DNA from: Prevotella veroralis DSM 19559 = JCM 6290
GTDB taxonomy: Bacteria > Bacteroidota > Bacteroidia > Bacteroidales > Bacteroidaceae
Assembly (NCBI RefSeq): GCF_000377625.1
Contig: NZ_KB898327.1
Location: 220,126-284,125 of the forward strand
Reading direction: 5' to 3'
Length of the DNA: 64,000 nt
Under the pieces are notes generated by a model. That model worked only from the letters and a program-made list of their open reading frames with translations. It searched no databases and was not told the DNA's origin. Both the position numbers and the translations under genes were made by a program. Each line of letters begins with the position of its first letter. Position 1 is the first letter of the stretch. Below, one piece after another: positions 14,718-23,811 of this stretch.

Positions 14718-17015
14718 TTATCTTCCATACATGATACCAGAATCATTATCAGAGTTGGAAATACGTTTATTGATGCTTGATTTGCCTTTCCCATAATTCA
14801 AATTGAACGTGAAGTTAAGCAGAAATACTCGTACCAAATTCTTTGAGAAAGCCAGTTGTCGGTTAGGAGCGAGGCGTGACAAGTTATCCGTTTCATTTGA
14901 GTATTGTTTAGAGAAAGGTGATGCCATGATGAGATTTAACGCCCATTTGTCTTTGTTATAACCTACTGATATGACGTGATTCGCTTCTCCTTTGGTAAGT
15001 GTTTCACCCCATAATTCATTGTTTCTAGTCTGTACTCCGGCTGCGAATACCCATTGTTTGTACATTACAAGTAGATTTCCATTCAGTCCCCAGTTCGAGT
15101 GTGTATGTGCATAAGTATGCCCATTACTGATGTACCGATTGAAGAATGGAGTAAGTTGTAACGAGAACCAATCACCAAAGGGATGCAACTTTATGTCCAT
15201 TTGGGTATGTAGTCTGTGGAAGTTCTTTTGGTTATCTATTGTCCTAACAAACTTTCCGTTGTCAATATAAGTCTCTTCCATGATAGGGTGAGAATCGTAA
15301 CTATATCTTCCAAATAACGATAGATCGCACCATTTTGTACCCCAGTTTAAGGACAACTCATTCGATACGAAGGTTACAGACTTTAGGTTAGGATTACCCT
15401 TTCTAAGCTGATATACGTCAATATCCTGTGACACATTGCTCATGTCGGATAGTGAAGGAGCATAAGCCGAAACGTATCCTTGATATTTTAAAGTTACGTT
15501 ATTACAAGGTTGATAAGCGAGGGAGAGCTTCGGACGAAGGATGAATTTCGATAACTTCTTATCGTGCTGATGGTTGTAAATACGCATCCCTCCCAACCCG
15601 AGTGTATAGGTTAGCTTGCCCAGTTTTGACATCCATTCAGTGTAAGCGAAAGTCTCCGCTGTATTCATATTTACCTGACTTTGGATGTTTCCATCATACG
15701 TGTTATTAGTGTACATCTGCGTATGCTTCAACCCAAACGACAGTTTGCTATCCTTGAACATGCGCTCATAAATGCCCTCACCTATTATGGAGTACTTGTT
15801 ACCATCAGTAATGGAAGCAATCGTCTGAGTAGGTTGTGTGGTTGATGATAAGGTGTATGTACGCTGGCTATGGCTATTGATGTAAGTGCCAATTAGGTCG
15901 AAGTACAAGTGCTGGTTATGGGCAAGCTCGGTTTGAAAATACAAATCTAACGAGGGTGTGTTATCGTGTCCACGCCTAAAGTCGGTGATGTGGTAGACGT
16001 CAGTACCACGATAAAGCGTACTGATTCTATCCTCTGGTGAGTTAGATTCCTTATTGTAGTGATCACGGAAGATAGCACTAATACTGCTCTTCTTAAACGA
16101 ATAGTTGTACCACAGAGAGAAGCTCATATTATCGAACTTAGCCTTTGTTGGCTCACCAATCTCTCTATTCTCTATGGTCTGATGAGGGTAGTGGTACTCC
16201 TCGTAGTTCTCTCTTTTCCACTTCAAATCACGCCTATTCCAATAGAAAGAAGACTTTATCTCGGATCTACCTTTGTGATAGTTGGCAGACAAAAGGTTTT
16301 CTCCATAGCCTAACATCGATAGTCCATTGGTGAGGTCACCATTGATGTTTCCACCTTTATTCTTATACTTCACAATGAAGTCGAGGACGGCTGCTGCACC
16401 GTTAAAACGTAGTCCGGGCATATCGTGGTATTCAACCTTTACAATGTCTTGAGGGCGTAGGGCTTTTACTTCTTCTATCTTTGCTATGACACCATTAATG
16501 CGTAATTGAACTGCATCTCCAGTCGTCGTCGTGATGGTATTATCAATGGTGTTGACCCGAATACCAGCTAATTGCATGTTCTGTATGAGCATTACTCCGT
16601 TAGTAGCAGCCTTTAGCTGGAGTTTTGAAGGGGTGATAATACGCCGGTCAATCTTCTGTATTTCACGCCTCCCAATCACTTCTACACCTTTTAACTCTTG
16701 TGTGGAAGGAGTCAGTTGAATCTTTCCAAGGTCGGTATTCCTTTGTGTGTTCTCCAGAGATACACGATAATCAGCATATCCCATATAGGTTATGATGAGT
16801 TCTTTGTGCCCATCGCTCTCCTCCATTGTAAGGTTAAATGAACCCTCATTGTTGGTTACAGTCTGTGTAATTAACGTTGTTTGGGTGACCAACTTGACTA
16901 CGGCACCAATGATAGGGGATGTTGTTTCGTCAGTAACTTGCCCTGTTATGACAACTTTTGCATGCAAGTTAACGTAAAAACTCAGTGCTGCTATGCACAG
17001 AAGAAATCTTTTCAT
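14718..17015 (-). CDS. Large outer-membrane beta-barrel protein with carboxypeptidase-like N-terminal domain
   Basis: A 765-aa outer-membrane protein. After a signal peptide (to about residue 19) comes a carboxypeptidase-regulatory-like beta-sandwich (about 22-110: VVITGQVTDETTSPIIGAVV), then a plug-like domain (about 115-215: GVEVIGRREI, VQLRINGVIAKIEEVKAL, IVKVEYHDMPG) and a long barrel (outer membrane protein beta-barrel family, PF14905-like). This architecture is shared by TonB-receptor-like proteins of Bacteroidetes. There is no SusD-like partner, so it is not a typical polysaccharide-utilisation pair; substrate unknown. Asparagine- and tyrosine-rich extracellular loops are evident. Confidence 0.82.
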   Translation of the reverse strand: MKRFLLCIAALSFYVNLHAKVVITGQVTDETTSPIIGAVVKLVTQTTLITQTVTNNEGSFNLTMEESDGHKELIITYMGYADYRVSLENTQRNTDLGKIQLTPSTQELKGVEVIGRREIQKIDRRIITPSKLQLKAATNGVMLIQNMQLAGIRVNTIDNTITTTTGDAVQLRINGVIAKIEEVKALRPQDIVKVEYHDMPGLRFNGAAAVLDFIVKYKNKGGNINGDLTNGLSMLGYGENLLSANYHKGRSEIKSSFYWNRRDLKWKRENYEEYHYPHQTIENREIGEPTKAKFDNMSFSLWYNYSFKKSSISAIFRDHYNKESNSPEDRISTLYRGTDVYHITDFRRGHDNTPSLDLYFQTELAHNQHLYFDLIGTYINSHSQRTYTLSSTTQPTQTIASITDGNKYSIIGEGIYERMFKDSKLSFGLKHTQMYTNNTYDGNIQSQVNMNTAETFAYTEWMSKLGKLTYTLGLGGMRIYNHQHDKKLSKFILRPKLSLAYQPCNNVTLKYQGYVSAYAPSLSDMSNVSQDIDVYQLRKGNPNLKSVTFVSNELSLNWGTKWCDLSLFGRYSYDSHPIMEETYIDNGKFVRTIDNQKNFHRLHTQMDIKLHPFGDWFSLQLTPFFNRYISNGHTYAHTHSNWGLNGNLLVMYKQWVFAAGVQTRNNELWGETLTKGEANHVISVGYNKDKWALNLIMASPFSKQYSNETDNLSRLAPNRQLAFSKNLVRVFLLNFTFNLNYGKGKSSINKRISNSDNDSGIMYGR

Positions 17016-17291
17016 TATGGTTATATCTTATAGGTTATTAGATGGATAGAGGCTTTGGTTCTGCCCTGAGTGATTGTTGTTTCCTCTTTAACCACTATCT
17101 ATTAAAAACTAAAACTCTGCGAAATTAAAAAAAAACAACGGCATTACAAAGACTCTTCGCATGTTTTTTACATAATTGTAGATGCTTCCTCGTGTACTTG
17201 TTGTTCGATAAGCTCTTCTATATAAAAAGGTGAACTTGATACTCCCTAACCCGTAGCTACATTCGTACTCATTCTTACTTCAACAAAAAAA
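17016..17291. other. Intergenic region upstream of the large barrel gene
   Basis: No ORF or RNA gene seen. A minus-strand TAATTTCG near 17125 is a one-mismatch -7 element for the barrel gene. Confidence 0.4.
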
Positions 17292-17315
17292 GAGTTACAG
17301 AACAATCTGTAACTC
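17292..17315 (-). terminator. Terminator of the tRNA gene
   Basis: A perfect 9-bp stem (GAGTTACAG with CTGTAACTC, loop 6 bases). On the minus strand it is followed by TTTTTTTG, nine bases after the tRNA 3' end. Confidence 0.88.
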
Positions 17316-17324
17316 CCATCTTTG

Positions 17325-17398
17325 TAGCGGGGGTGGGACCCGAACCCACGACCTCCGGATTATGAATCCGACGCTCTAACCAGCTGAGCTATCCCGCC
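17325..17398 (-). tRNA. tRNA-Met (CAT anticodon)
   Basis: A 74-base cloverleaf on the minus strand. Acceptor 5' GGCGGGA pairs with 3' CCCCGCT (one GU and one A-C mismatch); D-arm AGCTCAGCTGGTTAGAGC; anticodon arm TCGGA-TTCATAA-TCCGG with CAT at 17362-17364; T-arm GTGGG-TTCGGGT-CCCAC; discriminator A. CCA is not encoded. A CAT anticodon also occurs in initiator and lysidine-modified isoleucine tRNAs. The paired first base and lack of three GC pairs at the anticodon stem base argue against the initiator, so elongator Met is the best call, with Ile2 not excluded. Confidence 0.9.
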
Positions 17399-17430
17399 AT
17401 CCAACGTGCCTTAGTGTTCTAAAGCGGTTG

Positions 17431-17462
17431 CAAAGGTATAGAAAAAAAATGATACTTACAAA
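17431..17462 (-). promoter_or_regulatory. Consensus promoter for tRNA-Met
   Basis: On the minus strand TTTG (17462-17459), exactly 20 bases, then TACCTTTG (17438-17431). One of the clearest promoters in the window. Confidence 0.75.
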
Positions 17463-17580
17463 TGTTATTCAACTTTTTTATAACCCTGATAAGGTTTTTG
17501 TCTAATGCTAATGATCGATGAAGAAGAATGCTGATAGAGGTTGATAGAAGAAGTAAGTAGTAGCATTAGCAAGCCAAGGG

Positions 17581-17734
17581 AGCGTTCCCTTGATTTGAAG
17601 AGGGCGTTTCCTTGCATTGAAGGAAGCCTCTCTTGACATCGAAGGAAGCCTCTCTTTGAATTGAAGAAACGCCTAGTTCGATGTGAGAAGGGCGTTTCCT
17701 TTCTGTAAGGAAAGGCTCTTTTAAATTGCGGTTA
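17581..17734. repeat. 22-base-period array, type B, copy 3 (7 units)
   Basis: Seven units start at 17581, 17603, 17625, 17647, 17669, 17691 and 17713, with no indel. Hexamers are AGCGTT, GGCGTT, AGCCTC, AGCCTC, ACGCCT, GGCGTT and AGGCTC. It is the only type B array in a divergent gap (tRNA-Met and lptF). No gene occupies 17399-17892. Confidence 0.9.
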
Positions 17735-17845
17735 GTGACTGATAGCAATGTTGATGGGTTGCAACTCCGTTTTTAGAAGCCGTTATGATGGCTTTGAGAA
17801 AAGAATAAAAATACTAAAAAAGACCTTTACTATGATATTTTTATG

Positions 17846-17853
17846 TACTTTTG
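17846..17853 (+). promoter_or_regulatory. -7 promoter element for the lptF-like gene
   Basis: TACTTTTG matches TAnnTTTG, 39 bases upstream of the ATG at 17893. Confidence 0.6.
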
Positions 17854-17892
17854 CAAGGGAAATAAAAGCGGTAAACAATCCTAAGACAGTAC

Positions 17893-19827
17893 ATGTTTCG
17901 TATCAAGAAATTAGATATCTTCATCGCCAAACAGTTTGGTATGCTCTTCGCAGGAACGTTCTTTATCAGTTTGTTCGTGCTGATGATGCAGTTTTTGTGG
18001 CGTTATGTGGATGACTTGATAGGTAAGGGACTGTCGATGGAGGTGCTCGGACAGTTCTTCTGGTATATGAGTTTGATGATGGTTCCACAGGCTCTTCCAC
18101 TTGCAATCCTCCTCTCTTCACTGATAGCATACGGTAACCTTGGTGAGAGTTCGGAGCTTACTGCGATCAAATCGGCAGGTATTTCGTTGATTCAATCATT
18201 CCGTGGTCTGATCGTGATAAGCGTTATCATCGCCGGAGCTTCATTCTATTTCCAAAATAATATAGGTCCTATGGCACAGAAGAATATGGCTCAACTGCTT
18301 ATTTCTATGCGGCATAAAAGTCCTGAATTAGAGATCCCTGAGGGTGTTTTCTACGATGGTATCCCACAGACGAATCTATATGTTGAGCGAAAAGATATGA
18401 AGAGTGGACACCTTTATAATATAATGGTGTATCGCATGACAGATAGTTATGAGGATCAAGCAATCATCCTTGCAGACTCTGGGATGTTGCAGTCTACGGC
18501 TGAAAAGAAGCATCTCGTCTTGAACTTATGGAGTGGTGAATGGTTCGAGAATATGCGTTCGCAAGAGATGGGAAATAGTGCGAGTGTACCCTACCGAAGG
18601 GAAACTTTCGCCCATAAACATATAGTCTTAGATTTCGACGGAGACTTTAATTTGACGGATGCTACAGGTATTTCGAGTGATGCGCGAACGAAGAGTCTGG
18701 AGAAGATAAGCCATGACAAGGACTCGTTAGTGCATGTATATGACAGTGTAGGAAAGGCTTATTACAAAGATGCACAATCGCTTTATTACCCTGTTCCCAA
18801 GCTATCTTCTGCGGATAAGAAGCAGGCTATTAAGATAGCAGATAACAAGAAGTTCGATATCGATTCATTATATAAGAGGCTTCCAGCTGATCAACGACGA
18901 CTGGTCGTAGATCAGGCTTTGTCGACCGTTCAACAGGAGGTTAGCGACCTCGACTTCAAGTCTATGATCACCAGCGATGGCGATAAGATGATACGACAAC
19001 ATGAGATAGAATTTATCAACAAGTTTACTATTTCGCTTATTTGTATCGTCTTCTTCTTCATCGGCGCACCGTTGGGTGCTATCATCCGAAAGGGTGGTTT
19101 GGGAATACCAATTATAGTGAGTGTGTTGGTATTCATCGTTTATTACATCCTTGATAACACTGGTTACCGCATGTCCCGACAGGGAGATTGGGCTATATGG
19201 TTCGGTCGCGGACTATCCATGGCAGTGTTAGTTCCGATGGCAGCATTCTTTACTCATAAAGCAAATAATGATTCGGCAGTATTCAATGCAGACGCTTATA
19301 AGAACGCTTTGAGGCGTATGTTAGGCTTACGTATTAAGCGTAGTATAGCCAGCAAAGAGGTTATTATCAATGATCCAGACTATATAAAGATAGCCGAGCA
19401 ATTGAGGAGTATGAATGGAAAGATAGCCCGTTACTCTCAGTCGCGCAACCTTAAAGCATTGCCAAATGTGGTTAAAGTGTTCTTCCGTTACCATGCCGAT
19501 CATACTATTGAGAATATAAATGCAGAGTTGGAGAGCATTATTGAGGAATTAGGAAATACTCGAAACAGAGTAATCCTCACCTCTTTAAATAAGTATCCGA
19601 TCCTTGCAGTTAAAGCACATACACGTCCGTTTGATCGTAGATGGATGAACATAACTTCGGCAATCATCGTCCCCGCAGGTATATTCTTCTATATAAGAAT
19701 GTGGCGTTTCAGGCTCCGTCTCTATAATGATTTACGTACAATTACGACCTGTAATAACGAAATTATAGCAGAGATTGAAGCGCATGGAGGATGGATGTTG
19801 AGAGTAGAAAACAATAATAATCAGTAA
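17893..19827 (+). CDS. LptF/LptG-family lipopolysaccharide transport permease
   Basis: A 644-aa inner-membrane protein of the YjgP/YjgQ family, which extracts LPS from the inner membrane with the LptB ATPase. N-terminal helices (about 15-35, 50-80, 100-125) contain the family motif LDIFIAKQFGMLFAGTFFIS and the coupling region LGESSELTAIKSAGIS. A periplasmic beta-jellyroll domain follows (about 125-370), then helices from about 375 (KFTISLICIVFFFIGAPLGA, IRKGGLGIP). The protein continues about 200 residues beyond the usual end of LptF/LptG (about 365 aa) with a partly charged segment and a final hydrophobic helix (IIVPAGIFFYI), as in other Bacteroidetes members. Six bases separate it from ribBA. 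Confidence 0.88.
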   Translation: MFRIKKLDIFIAKQFGMLFAGTFFISLFVLMMQFLWRYVDDLIGKGLSMEVLGQFFWYMSLMMVPQALPLAILLSSLIAYGNLGESSELTAIKSAGISLIQSFRGLIVISVIIAGASFYFQNNIGPMAQKNMAQLLISMRHKSPELEIPEGVFYDGIPQTNLYVERKDMKSGHLYNIMVYRMTDSYEDQAIILADSGMLQSTAEKKHLVLNLWSGEWFENMRSQEMGNSASVPYRRETFAHKHIVLDFDGDFNLTDATGISSDARTKSLEKISHDKDSLVHVYDSVGKAYYKDAQSLYYPVPKLSSADKKQAIKIADNKKFDIDSLYKRLPADQRRLVVDQALSTVQQEVSDLDFKSMITSDGDKMIRQHEIEFINKFTISLICIVFFFIGAPLGAIIRKGGLGIPIIVSVLVFIVYYILDNTGYRMSRQGDWAIWFGRGLSMAVLVPMAAFFTHKANNDSAVFNADAYKNALRRMLGLRIKRSIASKEVIINDPDYIKIAEQLRSMNGKIARYSQSRNLKALPNVVKVFFRYHADHTIENINAELESIIEELGNTRNRVILTSLNKYPILAVKAHTRPFDRRWMNITSAIIVPAGIFFYIRMWRFRLRLYNDLRTITTCNNEIIAEIEAHGGWMLRVENNNNQ

Positions 19828-19833
19828 CAAGAT

Positions 19834-21039
19834 ATGGAAGAGTTTAAACTTGATAGCATCGAAGATGCACTAAAGGATTTCCGTGAAGGAAAGTTTGTTA
19901 TAGTCGTAGATGATGAAGATCGAGAGAATGAAGGTGATCTCATTATGGCGGCAGAGATGATAACACCAGAGAAAGTAAACTTTATGTTGAAGAATGCTCG
20001 CGGTGTCTTATGTGTGCCAGTAACTCTTTCTCGGGCTGATGAATTGGACTTGCCACATCAAGTATCTGATAATACATCTATGTTAGGAACGCCTTTCACG
20101 GTGACAGTGGATAAGTTAGAAGGATGCTCAACGGGCGTTTCTGCGCATGATCGTGCTGCAACGATTAAGGCGTTGGCAGACCCTAATTCAACTCCTCAAA
20201 CCTTTGGTCGTCCAGGGCATATAAACCCTCTTTACGCTCAAGACAATGGTGTCTTACGCCGTTCTGGACATACAGAAGCAGCTGTAGATCTCTGTAAACT
20301 CGCAGGTTGTTTCCCTGCTGGTGTGTTGATGGAGATTATGAATGAAGATGGAACTATGGCTCGTATGCCTGATCTTCAGAAGCGTGCTAAGGAGTGGGGA
20401 ATGAAGATTATCAGTATAAAAGATATCATTGCTTACCGATTGAAGAAGGAGTCTAGCATTGAAGTAGGCGATGAGGTGGCACTTCCGACACAGTATGGTA
20501 CGTTCCGATTGATACCTTTCCGTCAGGCTAATGGGCTGGAAAACATGGCACTGATAAAGGGTTCTTGGAAGGAAGATGAGCCTATTCTTGTTCGTGTTCA
20601 TTCATCATGTGCGACAGGAGATATTCTTGGTAGTAAGCGTTGTGATTGTGGGGAACAACTCCATAAAGCGATGGAAATGATAGAAAAAGAGGGCAAGGGG
20701 GTTATTATCTATATGCAACAAGAAGGGCGCGGTATCGGTCTGATGAATAAGATAGCAGCGTATAAATTGCAGGATGAAGGACTTGATACGGTTGAGGCGA
20801 ATATACATCTTGGCTTCCGACCAGATGAGCGCGATTATGGTTGTGGGGCTCAGATGCTACGCCACCTCGGGGTTCATAAGATGCGATTGATGACGAATAA
20901 CCCCACAAAGCGTGTCGGTTTAGAGGCTTACGGACTTGAGATTACTGAGAACGTACCCATCGAGATAGCTCCTAATAAGTTCGATTATCGTTATTTAAAG
21001 ACGAAGCGTGACCGTATGGGGCATGACTTGCACCTATAA
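19834..21039 (+). CDS. ribBA: Bifunctional DHBP synthase / GTP cyclohydrolase II
   Basis: A 401-aa riboflavin-pathway enzyme with two domains. Residues 1-205 are 3,4-dihydroxy-2-butanone-4-phosphate synthase ([16 protein letters not shown] at 26-41; [13 protein letters not shown]). Residues 207-401 are GTP cyclohydrolase II with the zinc ligands C259, C270 and C272 ([17 protein letters not shown]) and the QQEGRGIGL catalytic segment (295-303). It makes both early precursors of riboflavin from ribulose-5-phosphate and GTP. It is probably co-transcribed with the lptF-like gene upstream (6-base gap) and ends at a strong terminator. No FMN riboswitch is seen upstream. Confidence 0.96.
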   Translation: MEEFKLDSIEDALKDFREGKFVIVVDDEDRENEGDLIMAAEMITPEKVNFMLKNARGVLCVPVTLSRADELDLPHQVSDNTSMLGTPFTVTVDKLEGCSTGVSAHDRAATIKALADPNSTPQTFGRPGHINPLYAQDNGVLRRSGHTEAAVDLCKLAGCFPAGVLMEIMNEDGTMARMPDLQKRAKEWGMKIISIKDIIAYRLKKESSIEVGDEVALPTQYGTFRLIPFRQANGLENMALIKGSWKEDEPILVRVHSSCATGDILGSKRCDCGEQLHKAMEMIEKEGKGVIIYMQQEGRGIGLMNKIAAYKLQDEGLDTVEANIHLGFRPDERDYGCGAQMLRHLGVHKMRLMTNNPTKRVGLEAYGLEITENVPIEIAPNKFDYRYLKTKRDRMGHDLHL

Positions 21040-21065
21040 ACCTTTATAATCGCTAAGAGATAAAA

Positions 21066-21098
21066 AAAGCTTCGGAAGCCTATAGCTTTCGAAGCTTT
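21066..21098 (+). terminator. Terminator after ribBA
   Basis: AAAGCTTCGGAAGC and GCTTTCGAAGCTTT form a 14-bp stem (one GU pair) flanked by A and T runs, so it may act for both ribBA and the convergent 288-aa gene. Confidence 0.85.
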
Positions 21099-21124
21099 TT
21101 GTTTGTTTGAGATTGTTCGTGGTG

Positions 21125-21991
21125 TTAACGAAGTAATATACCGAATGAGAGAGTTTTGAACTTTGGTCCATATCCGTTACGCATTAAGTCGCATGGACTA
21201 TACTTCACATAGAAGTCAGGACCACCATTAAAGTTGACAGAACACATAAAGTCAATGGTCACAGGCTTCACGCGAACACCACTGTTTTCGTCTTCGATCT
21301 TATGTCCATCAAGGTTATAACGAGTCTTCAAACTGCTATATGTGTTGAGATTTATAACTGGTCCGAGCGTGAAACCAAAGTATTTCCCATCATACTCGTA
21401 GGTGAGTGGGAAGTTGACACTAAAGACCTTAATGCGTGAGAACTTAGGACTACTATTTGTGGGATAGCTGGTAAGTGACACAACGTTGTTATCTTTTACA
21501 AATCGTTGATTGCCCGTAATGCGATAGTTGCGCCAGTCAACACCTACTCCTACAGAAAATTTATGATTGCTACGCCATGGCTTATATACCCAGTCAGCAA
21601 TAATCCACCATATCTCCCATGACTTGAAAGGTTGTATATCTGCAGCATGAGGAATCCCAGGCGCACTGTTGAAACCGAAAGCTAATCGAGTAGCAAACTC
21701 TATTGTGCGGTTGCTATCCTTAGGCTTGTTAAACCCCGCAATAGAGAAATCCCATGATTTCTCATTGATTGACGAAGTGCTCACGTAGTTGCTATCCACC
21801 AATTGAATGGTGTTCACGTATCGGTAATTGGGATTATCCTTACTCCCCAGCACCTCGATATGTTGTAGAGAATCGTTTGTGATAATCTTTACCTGTCGTG
21901 GTTCCTCAACTGTTAGTGTGTCATTGATACTTACGAATGCGAGAGCAGATGAGCTGTAAGTTAGCAACATGCTAAGTAAGATAGTTTTCAT
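21125..21991 (-). CDS. Putative outer-membrane beta-barrel protein of an ECF-sigma operon
   Basis: A 288-aa secreted protein (signal peptide to about residue 18) with alternating hydrophobic/polar strands typical of a small porin-like barrel: FATRLAFGFNS, KFSVGVGVDWRNYRI, YFGFTLGPVINLN, ending LSFGILLR. I do not recognise the family. It is the last gene of a four-gene minus-strand operon headed by an ECF sigma factor, 12 bases after the 145-aa gene, so it is probably produced under that factor's control. Confidence 0.7.
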   Translation of the reverse strand: MKTILLSMLLTYSSSALAFVSINDTLTVEEPRQVKIITNDSLQHIEVLGSKDNPNYRYVNTIQLVDSNYVSTSSINEKSWDFSIAGFNKPKDSNRTIEFATRLAFGFNSAPGIPHAADIQPFKSWEIWWIIADWVYKPWRSNHKFSVGVGVDWRNYRITGNQRFVKDNNVVSLTSYPTNSSPKFSRIKVFSVNFPLTYEYDGKYFGFTLGPVINLNTYSSLKTRYNLDGHKIEDENSGVRVKPVTIDFMCSVNFNGGPDFYVKYSPCDLMRNGYGPKFKTLSFGILLR

Positions 21992-22003
21992 AAGCTTTGA
22001 TTT

Positions 22004-22441
22004 TTATTGTATTAATTTTTTAAGTTCTGTTATACTTGAAACCTTTCCTTCCATATAAACTAATGTGATGGTTAGTGTGCGCCCTCTTTGTTGTGTTAAA
22101 TAACAGAGGTACTTGTGTAATGCTCCTTGCGTAGGTAAGGCGAGGATGAGTGTGAAGGTTCCCTTCTTCATAGTTTGTTCTGCTCCAATAGCATTCTTAT
22201 GGTCTCGTTCAACCAGTTCGAACACTGTTGCACGTTGCTGTTCAGAAGCTTTGAAGCGAATGCTATGATAGTAATCAAGTTTGTACTTACTGATAGCTCT
22301 TCCTTTTGCTCTCACATCAATTAAATCACCATGAGGCACTATCTTCCCTTGAAAGAGAGGAGTAACATTCAAACCTTGCTGTGCATGAATGCAAAGTGAG
22401 GTAAACATCAGCAGTAATATCAAGCATAATCGTTGTTTCAT
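22004..22441 (-). CDS. Secreted protein of unknown function (possibly DUF6108)
   Basis: A 145-aa protein with a signal peptide (LCIHAQ) and a basic mature domain: VTPLFQGKIVPHGDLIDVRA, KAISKYKLDYYHSIRF-like segment, ending in a strand pattern LTITLVYMEGKVSSITELKKLI. It resembles short Bacteroidales periplasmic proteins annotated DUF6108, a recollection I cannot confirm. It lies between the putative anti-sigma gene (24-base gap) and the 288-aa barrel gene (12-base gap) and is probably a co-regulated envelope protein. Confidence 0.65.
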   Translation of the reverse strand: MKQRLCLILLLMFTSLCIHAQQGLNVTPLFQGKIVPHGDLIDVRAKGRAISKYKLDYYHSIRFKASEQQRATVFELVERDHKNAIGAEQTMKKGTFTLILALPTQGALHKYLCYLTQQRGRTLTITLVYMEGKVSSITELKKLIQ

Positions 22442-22465
22442 AACGTTTACTTTATTAGTTTCTAT

Positions 22466-22906
22466 TTATTGATGAAAGATGTCGTGCAACTGATCATCTA
22501 CGTTGGTAGCATCTTCTTGTTGCAAGTCCTGTAGTGTCCCACTAATCTCCTTTGTTACCTGTTGCGGATCAGTGATGTGTTTGCCGTAGATGTATGCTTC
22601 GCAATAATCTTGCCGTTGAGCATGCCATACCATACTTCCAACTGCCAATAAAATGATTATAGAAGCAGCTATACCTATCAGTTTTCTATGAAGGAGGATA
22701 AACGTTGCTTGTTTCTTTTGATGCACTTCCTTCTGTTTGGGTTCCATGAGCGTACTTATCGAACAAAACATTTCTTTCAGAGGAAGTAGCTCTGCTGCCA
22801 CTTTCTCGTATCTAAAATAATCGTAGAGTCGTCTTTCCTCGTCAAGTGAAGTCTCCCCTTCCATGAAGCGACCTACCAGTTGTCTTATATCTTCGTATTT
22901 GTTCAT
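22466..22906 (-). CDS. Putative membrane anti-sigma factor
   Basis: A 146-aa single-pass membrane protein. The N-terminal 85 residues are cytoplasmic (VGRFMEGETSLDEERRLYDYF, the 'x-x-FLxGxTSxxEE...LxxYF' pattern of Bacteroidetes anti-sigma-type proteins), followed by a helix (LIGIAASIIILLAVGSMVW, about 75-93) and a short acidic periplasmic part. Its start overlaps the ECF sigma stop by 4 bases (ATGA), implying coupled translation and 1:1 production. No enzymatic motif. The anti-sigma role is inferred from the N-terminal pattern and the position. Confidence 0.7.
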   Translation of the reverse strand: MNKYEDIRQLVGRFMEGETSLDEERRLYDYFRYEKVAAELLPLKEMFCSISTLMEPKQKEVHQKKQATFILLHRKLIGIAASIIILLAVGSMVWHAQRQDYCEAYIYGKHITDPQQVTKEISGTLQDLQQEDATNVDDQLHDIFHQ

Positions 22907-23373
22907 TCTCGTTCAGTTTTTAGAAATTGATCCTTAATAGCATGGCGAGCGCGGCTTAGAGCTTTCCTTACCGCAGTCTCCTTACTGCCCGTGAGTTTGG
23001 CAATATCGTTAATCTCCATTCCCTCCATGTGCCGCAGTCGCATGATAGTTTGCTGCATTGTTGGTAGTGTGTCAATGAGAGCAATTACCTTTTCGTATCG
23101 TTCGTCGGCTTTTTCCTCCTCATTAGGAATAGTCTCATTCACTTCAGTTGTGTAGTGATGTCGGCGAAGAATGTCAATGCAACGGTTCTTCAACAGTACC
23201 GAAGCGAGAGGAGCCATCGGGAGACGTAGCGTGTCAATTAGTTGCCAAAGCTTCAGTAGTACGTCTTGCACAGCATCTTCTGCCTCATCATTGTCCTTTA
23301 GATAGTTACGGGCAATGGCAAGCATCTGTGGTCGTACCAGCTTAACCTCTTCTTTGTACTCGTTGATGGTCAT
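22903..23373 (-). CDS. ECF-type RNA polymerase sigma factor
   Basis: A 156-aa sigma-70 family protein of ECF size. Region 2 includes NYLKDNDEAEDAVQDVLLKL (RNA polymerase contact and -10 reading), and ASVLLKNRCIDILRRH. Region 4 is a helix-turn-helix: MQQTIMRLRHMEGMEINDIA and KLTGSKETAVRKALSRARHA. It heads an operon with a membrane anti-sigma candidate, an unknown secreted protein and a small barrel. The upstream region lacks a housekeeping TAnnTTTG element close to the start, which is compatible with autoregulation through a different promoter. Confidence 0.92.
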   Translation of the reverse strand: MTINEYKEEVKLVRPQMLAIARNYLKDNDEAEDAVQDVLLKLWQLIDTLRLPMAPLASVLLKNRCIDILRRHHYTTEVNETIPNEEEKADERYEKVIALIDTLPTMQQTIMRLRHMEGMEINDIAKLTGSKETAVRKALSRARHAIKDQFLKTERE

Positions 23374-23643
23374 GACTTCTTTCCGTCTTTGCTTATAATA
23401 CGTAATAAGTAGGTTTTTGTGACATCAAAGGTTCAACTTTTTTCTCATTCTTACAAGTAAAGCGTAAAGAAAATATTTGAGCTATATATATAATAAGGTG
23501 TATATCCTCTTTACGTCTATCTTTTCAGTATGACTCTCAACTTGTATATAGCTTTCCAGTAGACATACAAAAAGGGTATCTACTGATTCAGCTAATATAA
23601 CCAAAAGGTGTCTATCCTAATCTGGAAAAGTTAACGTGTCGTA
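23374..23643. other. Intergenic region upstream of the ECF sigma gene
   Basis: No gene. It should hold the sigma-operon promoter. Three loosely related AAGGTGT/AGGGTAT...TATC segments (near 23496, 23575 and 23606) are irregularly spaced. The exact 22-base array begins at 23644. Confidence 0.4.
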
Positions 23644-23750
23644 TTATACAGGTGTGTAGAATGAGTTATACAAACGTGTATAATCAATTATACAGACGTG
23701 TATAATCAATTATACAAACGTGTATAATGAGTTATACAGACGTGTATAAT
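23644..23750. repeat. Tandem array T, exact 22-base period (5 units)
   Basis: Units start at 23644, 23666, 23688, 23710 and 23732. Each contains TTATACA and TGTATAA half-sites (TTATACAAACGTGTATAA), alternating AAACG and GACG centres in the last four, separated by CAA/GAG linkers; the first is degenerate. It lies between the ECF sigma gene and a lipoprotein gene, both on the minus strand. Confidence 0.9.
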
Positions 23751-23811
23751 ATCGGAACTAAAGTATCTAATGAGTTGGACTAATACTGGACTTCATTATC
23801 TAAGTACAATA

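Noticed and set aside
17566..17748. 60-aa minus-strand ORF
   Set aside because: It lies entirely within the type B array and merely translates the 22-base units; the frame stays open because of the low-complexity sequence.
19700..19834. FMN riboswitch before ribBA
   Set aside because: ribBA follows the lptF-like gene by 6 bases, leaving no room for an aptamer.
20254..20601. 115-aa minus-strand ORF inside ribBA
   Set aside because: Antisense shadow of a well-conserved gene; the translation has no family resemblance.
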